The notes below the pieces were generated by a model. It was given only the letters and a program-made list of their open reading frames with translations, did no database searches and was not told the DNA's origin. Positions 6,867 through 9,931 of a stretch of 9,931 bases of DNA are shown one piece after another. A program made the position numbers and the translations under genes. The stretch comes from Dehalococcoidia bacterium (lineage in GTDB: Bacteria > Chloroflexota > Dehalococcoidia > GIF9 > AB-539-J10). The stretch's first letter is position 1. Each line of letters begins with the position of its first letter. The stretch spans positions 1 to 9,931 of the forward strand of contig JAGMDB010000060.1 of NCBI GenBank assembly GCA_023128875.1. Direction: 5' to 3'.

Positions 6867-7315
6867 TGGACGGCCCTGTTTTCCTCGACAGCAACATCCT
6901 GGTTTACGCCGTCAATGAAAAGAGCCCATATTACACTGGTGCTAGAGCTATACTTGATATAATCAACAAAGGAGAGCTTCGAGTTTGCCTTTCCCCTCAA
7001 GTGTTGGGTGAATTCTACGCTGTAATAACTAACCCTCGGAAGCTGGAACGAGCTCTGCCCCCGCAGGAAGCAGCCGATGTGGTTGAAAGGTTTTTGTCAG
7101 CGGATGCTGTGCTGAAGCTCTACCCCCAAAAGAGCACCCTGAAACTAACTCTGAAACTGGTTAAACATTATCAAATCAAGGCTTTAGACTTCTTCGATGC
7201 TCAGGTAGTAGCTACTATGCTGGATAATGGAGTAACCACCATTTATACTGTGAATGAACAAGATTTCGCTATATTCGAGGAGATAAAAGCAGTTAATCCG
7301 TTTAAGCAGGCATGA
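6863..7315 (+). CDS. PIN-domain ribonuclease toxin (VapC-like)
   Basis: This 150-residue single-domain protein has a complete PIN active site. D9 lies in FLDSNILVYA, E50 in SPQVLGEFY, D109 and D112 in ALDFFDAQVVATM, and D134 in TVNEQDF near the C-terminus. PIN toxins are Mg-dependent endoribonucleases, often cutting tRNA or rRNA loops; the target here cannot be inferred. The gene overlaps the HTH antitoxin gene by 4 bases (ATGA). Two adjacent ATGs (6863 and 6866) are possible starts; AAGGA at 6855-6859 is better spaced for 6866. All acidic residues are intact, so an active toxin is predicted. It is VapC-like in fold, but its partner is an HTH_17 protein rather than a classical AbrB-, RHH- or Phd-type VapB. 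Confidence 0.92.
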   Translation: MMDGPVFLDSNILVYAVNEKSPYYTGARAILDIINKGELRVCLSPQVLGEFYAVITNPRKLERALPPQEAADVVERFLSADAVLKLYPQKSTLKLTLKLVKHYQIKALDFFDAQVVATMLDNGVTTIYTVNEQDFAIFEEIKAVNPFKQA

Positions 7316-7381
7316 TGAAACCCACATGGGGGCAATGCTTTTGGAATGCTACATATTACGACCTAAAAGGAGACCCTTGTA

Positions 7382-7684
7382 TTGAGAGATACCTGGGGGA
7401 ATGAGGTTCGGCTTACACAAGAGCGTTTAGCACACCTTTCAGAACACCCTGAAATGAAAGAGCAAAAAGACAAACTTGCCGAGACGCTACTTGAACCTGA
7501 TGTAATAATACAGTCACAGAGTGGCAGAGCTGTCAGGCTATTCCACCGCCTTTATAAAGGAACCATCGTGGGGGATAAATATCTCTGTGTGGTGGTAAAA
7601 TATCCTCAGGTTGGTAACGCCTTTATTATCACTGCGTATCTTACTGACAAGATTAAAAGAGGAGGGATACTATGGAAAAGGTAA
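7382..7684 (+). CDS. Putative RelE/BECR-fold ribonuclease toxin (PBECR/DUF4258-like)
   Basis: This 100-residue protein begins at a TTG. AAAAGGAG (7365-7372) lies 9 bases upstream, and the other TTG at 7377 is out of frame. The pattern suggests a small BECR/RelE-like toxin nuclease: RLTQERLAHLSEHPEM (about 10-25, with H18 and H22), then LLEPDVII (about 36-43), RAVRLFHRLYKG (49-60), and two core strands KYLCVVVKY and FIITAYLTD (about 66-88). Similar proteins, named PBECR or DUF4258 in databases, are commonly encoded next to DUF2283 proteins. Here it overlaps a DUF2283 gene by 13 bases. That context supports a toxin-antitoxin call, but catalysis is inferred from pattern only and the exact subfamily is uncertain. 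Confidence 0.75.
   Translation: MRDTWGNEVRLTQERLAHLSEHPEMKEQKDKLAETLLEPDVIIQSQSGRAVRLFHRLYKGTIVGDKYLCVVVKYPQVGNAFIITAYLTDKIKRGGILWKR
7661..7666 (+). promoter_or_regulatory. Strong ribosome binding site of the DUF2283 gene, inside the upstream gene
   Basis: GGAGGG in an AGAGGAGGG context lies 5-6 bases before ATG 7672 and within the last codons of the toxin candidate. Compared with the toxin's TTG start, it predicts higher output of the second protein. Confidence 0.7.
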
Positions 7685-7881
7685 AGGTCTGGTATGACCC
7701 TGAAGGCGATTTCCTTGAGGTAATGTTTAAGCAGAAGGAAGGCTATTTCCGAGAGACGAACTCCGATCAAGTAATGGAGAAAGTAGACGTAGAAGGGCAT
7801 GTCATAGGGTTTTCTATTCTGAAAGTCAGTGCCCTGAAGAAAGAGCCTCTCGACATTGACTTGGTGAACGTTGCTGAATAG
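7672..7881 (+). CDS. DUF2283 family protein, probable antitoxin
   Basis: This 69-residue protein fits DUF2283: the opening VKVWYDPEGDFLEVMF (about 4-19), a central GYFRETNSDQVMEKVDVEGH, and the closing IGFSILKVSAL are all typical. The family is small, beta-rich and acidic and is often paired with DUF4258/BECR-like proteins, from which an antitoxin role is inferred. It has no DNA-binding motif that I can see. Its start overlaps the end of the toxin candidate by 13 bases, so translation is coupled. The order toxin first, antitoxin second is the reverse of the HTH/PIN pair upstream. Confidence 0.85.
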   Translation: MEKVKVWYDPEGDFLEVMFKQKEGYFRETNSDQVMEKVDVEGHVIGFSILKVSALKKEPLDIDLVNVAE

Positions 7882-7906
7882 GCAAATCCAGCTTAGAAAC
7901 TAAAAA

Positions 7907-8215
7907 ATGAACCAAAAATCGCAAAGGTGGCATCACCCCGGTGGTAAGCTTCGGGAATTGGGTGCAGAAAGGCTAACCGATACTGAGCTGCTTTCCATCC
8001 TTATCGCTCCAGGTGTTAAGGGCAAGCCGGCAGAAAAGATTGCCGAGGAGATTCTACAAAGGTTCGGCGGCTTCAAAGGAATGGCAAACCAGCCCTTAGA
8101 AAAGCTCCTGGATATAAGGGGACTCGGTGATACCAAGATAATCCGCATCGCCGCTGCCTTCGAAATCGCCCGGCGAATTGTAGGAGAGGTGTTAAGGGGG
8201 CATGAAGAAATCTGA
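7907..8215 (+). CDS. Stand-alone RadC N-terminal (UPF0758) helix-hairpin-helix protein
   Basis: This 102-residue protein is the N-terminal half of RadC only. It shows PGGKLRELGAERLTDTELLSILIAPG (about 11-36), KPAEKIAEEILQRFGGF (40-56), and a helix-hairpin-helix DNA-binding motif, IRGLGDTKIIRIAAAFEIARR (about 70-90). The C-terminal MPN/JAB metalloprotease-like domain of full RadC (about 225 residues in total) is absent. The sequence after the TGA is not a remnant of it but the start of the next gene, so this is not a fresh frameshift. The stop lies 14 bases inside the downstream nuclease-methyltransferase gene, implying coupling. I infer a DNA-binding accessory role for that enzyme rather than DNA repair. 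There is no clear SD before ATG 7907. Confidence 0.85.
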   Translation: MNQKSQRWHHPGGKLRELGAERLTDTELLSILIAPGVKGKPAEKIAEEILQRFGGFKGMANQPLEKLLDIRGLGDTKIIRIAAAFEIARRIVGEVLRGHEEI

Positions 8216-9931
8216 ACTTAGTGGTAAAGGGAGGAGAATTTCCAGCCCTTTCGGCACTGCTATCCACAAGACGGAATGGACATGCGCCGCCAAAGTTGCC
8301 GAATGGATGAATGACATCATTAAAGAGAAAGGCTTACCTCTGGGTCAAGCCGAGGTAGAAACCACCCAAGAAGGCAATAGAAAACGGGTGGATATAATTC
8401 TCTTTGAAAGCCCAGCCAGCCAAAATGCCATCTGTGTTATCGAGACAAAGCAACCTTACTTTGACCCTCTTGATGAGGAAGAGCTTAAGGAGCCGACAAG
8501 AAAGAAAGCTACTCAAAGAAGCGCTAAATACTTTGCCACTTCCAATTTCCAACATCTCTATTGGTTTGATACCGAAAGAGTTAATAGCCTAAGACCTCTA
8601 GAGGAGCAAATTCAGGATAAATATTCCCTGTCTCAAATTGAGAACTTAGACCTGATAGAAGAGCCCAGATATAAAAATAGTATTATTCTTGGATTAGAGC
8701 GCTTCCTTACCGATTTATATGAGGTTCACTCAGGCAAGGAAGCTAAACCTAAACAAGCCATTGATGAACTGCTTATCTATCGGCTTCAGGATAAGATAAG
8801 AAGGCTTTCCAGATATTACACCACTATAATTTATAATCGGTACCACAAGGATAATGCCTTTGCCAGAGAGCTTGGCAAATGGTTTGTATCTCAGGGTTGG
8901 AGTTTTGCTCCTTGGCAGCCTCAAGACTTTGATAAAGCAGCAAGGCAGGCCGCCTATCTGCTGGTGAATAAAATCCTCTTCTATGATGTACTCCAGACTA
9001 AGCGTCCACATCAGCTTGACCCACTGGAAATTCCACAGAGTTTGACTAAAGGAGCAGTATTAGAGGCTACTCTCCAGGGCTATTTTAAACAGGTTCTTAA
9101 GATAGACTACGAGACCATCTACACCACAGATTTCATCGATGATATCGCCTTCCCCAACGAGGAAAATGTAGTCAAAGAAATAAGAGAGTTAGTGAGTATT
9201 CTGCGACAATATGACTTCTCCAAGCTTGGCTACGATATAATTGGTAGAGTATTTGAGAGGCTTATTCCCAAAGACGAGCGGCATAACCTGGGACAGTATT
9301 TCACCAATCCCGATGTGGTTGACATCATCCTCAAGCTTTGTCTGAGGCACGAGGATGACAAAGTTCTCGACCCCGCTTGTGGTGCTGGCACATTCCTGGT
9401 GAGAGCCTACCAACATAAGAAGCTATTGGATCAATTTCTAAAGCATGTGGATATTTTGAAAACTTTATGGGGTAATGACATTGCCAAGTTCCCTGCTCAC
9501 CTCTCTACTATAAATCTAGCTATCAGGGATTTAAGTGTGGACAAAAACTACCCCAATATTCTTCAGGAGGATTTCTTCACTCTCTTAAGCACTGAGGGCG
9601 GCTTTGAGTTACCTGAAAAATGGCGAAAGGCTAGAGCAAAGACCCTAGGTGTGAATGAGAGAGAAGTTACCTATCCTTGCTGGTTCGATTGTGTTGTGGG
9701 TAACCCCCCATATACCCGCCAAGAGGAGATGCCCGAAATCGCCCCCGAGGTCAAGCAATATAAGGAAGGGATTATAGACAAAGCTCTCAAAGATAACGCA
9801 GGTAAGAGAATTGCTGAAATCTCCAAAAGGGCTGGCATCCATGCTTACTTCTTTGTCCACGGAATGAAATTCTTAAGAGAAGGTGGTCGCTTTGGCTTCG
9901 TTGTTTCCAATTCCTGGCTGGATGTGGACTA
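8202..9931 (+). CDS. Type IIG-like restriction-modification enzyme: PD-(D/E)XK nuclease fused to N6-adenine methyltransferase (partial at right edge)
   Basis: The frame from ATG 8202 is open to the edge (576 residues so far); an in-frame TAA at 8193-8195 makes this the first possible start. Residues about 50-85 look like a PD-(D/E)XK nuclease core: RVDIILFE with D64, then VIETK with E81 and K83. A long helical region follows (about 150-355). The methyltransferase then shows LGQYFTNP (363-370), the SAM-binding motif DPACGAGTFLV (390-400), a second SAM contact region GNDIAKF (424-430) and the catalytic NPPY (501-504), typical of gamma-class N6-adenine DNA methylases such as Eco57I-type enzymes. 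The expected remainder is the end of the methylase and a target recognition domain. It should cut DNA and protect the same site by methylation. The only SD candidate is a poorly spaced G-run, so translation is probably coupled to the RadC-like gene it overlaps. Confidence 0.88.
   Translation, partial: MKKSELSGKGRRISSPFGTAIHKTEWTCAAKVAEWMNDIIKEKGLPLGQAEVETTQEGNRKRVDIILFESPASQNAICVIETKQPYFDPLDEEELKEPTRKKATQRSAKYFATSNFQHLYWFDTERVNSLRPLEEQIQDKYSLSQIENLDLIEEPRYKNSIILGLERFLTDLYEVHSGKEAKPKQAIDELLIYRLQDKIRRLSRYYTTIIYNRYHKDNAFARELGKWFVSQGWSFAPWQPQDFDKAARQAAYLLVNKILFYDVLQTKRPHQLDPLEIPQSLTKGAVLEATLQGYFKQVLKIDYETIYTTDFIDDIAFPNEENVVKEIRELVSILRQYDFSKLGYDIIGRVFERLIPKDERHNLGQYFTNPDVVDIILKLCLRHEDDKVLDPACGAGTFLVRAYQHKKLLDQFLKHVDILKTLWGNDIAKFPAHLSTINLAIRDLSVDKNYPNILQEDFFTLLSTEGGFELPEKWRKARAKTLGVNEREVTYPCWFDCVVGNPPYTRQEEMPEIAPEVKQYKEGIIDKALKDNAGKRIAEISKRAGIHAYFFVHGMKFLREGGRFGFVVSNSWLDVD

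Noticed and set aside
7907..8215. Recently broken full-length radC
   Set aside because: No MPN/JAB remnant is found downstream in any frame, because the methylase gene begins before the stop.
1..9931. CRISPR array, tRNA, rRNA or transposase
   Set aside because: No regularly spaced direct repeats, cloverleaf sequences, rRNA segments or transposase motifs were seen on reading both strands.

Overview
The window is bacterial chromosome, roughly 47-48% GC by eye, with SD-type ribosome binding sites and sigma70-like promoters. The mix of an MrfA-type helicase, a DUF503 protein, a CxxC-x17-CxxC zinc-ribbon protein, a CoA-disulfide-reductase-like flavoprotein and MtnA next to an FmdB-like zinc ribbon suggests a Chloroflexota (Dehalococcoidia-like) or similar environmental lineage. 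That placement is an impression, not a demonstration. No RNA gene, CRISPR array, transposase or integrase was seen, and no stretch over 300 bases lacks a gene.

Left part, minus strand (1-4452), read from right to left: a class-III pyridine nucleotide-disulfide oxidoreductase (3100-4452); a small double zinc-ribbon protein (2655-2945) followed 9 bases later by a DUF503 protein (2351-2644); a short spacer carrying a degenerate dispersed-repeat-like palindrome (2243-2340); and an almost complete MrfA-type DEAH helicase with a DUF1998 cysteine cluster (2234 down to the left edge).

Middle, plus strand (4597-6459): after a divergent promoter region with a 14-bp inverted repeat come mtnA (methylthioribose-1-phosphate isomerase), an FmdB-like zinc ribbon and an unrecognised helical 195-aa protein, closely spaced as one operon. 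It ends at a hairpin that overlaps the last stop codon.

Right part, plus strand (6588-9931): an accessory, defence-like block. A near-consensus promoter drives an excisionase-type HTH antitoxin overlapping a PIN-domain toxin. Next is a TTG-started RelE/BECR-like toxin candidate overlapping a DUF2283 antitoxin candidate that has a much stronger ribosome binding site. Last is a stand-alone RadC N-terminal helix-hairpin-helix protein overlapping a fused PD-(D/E)XK nuclease / N6-adenine DNA methyltransferase (type IIG-like) that runs off the right edge. The pairing of a RadC N-domain protein with a type IIG enzyme, behind two toxin-antitoxin modules, is the most interesting part of the window.
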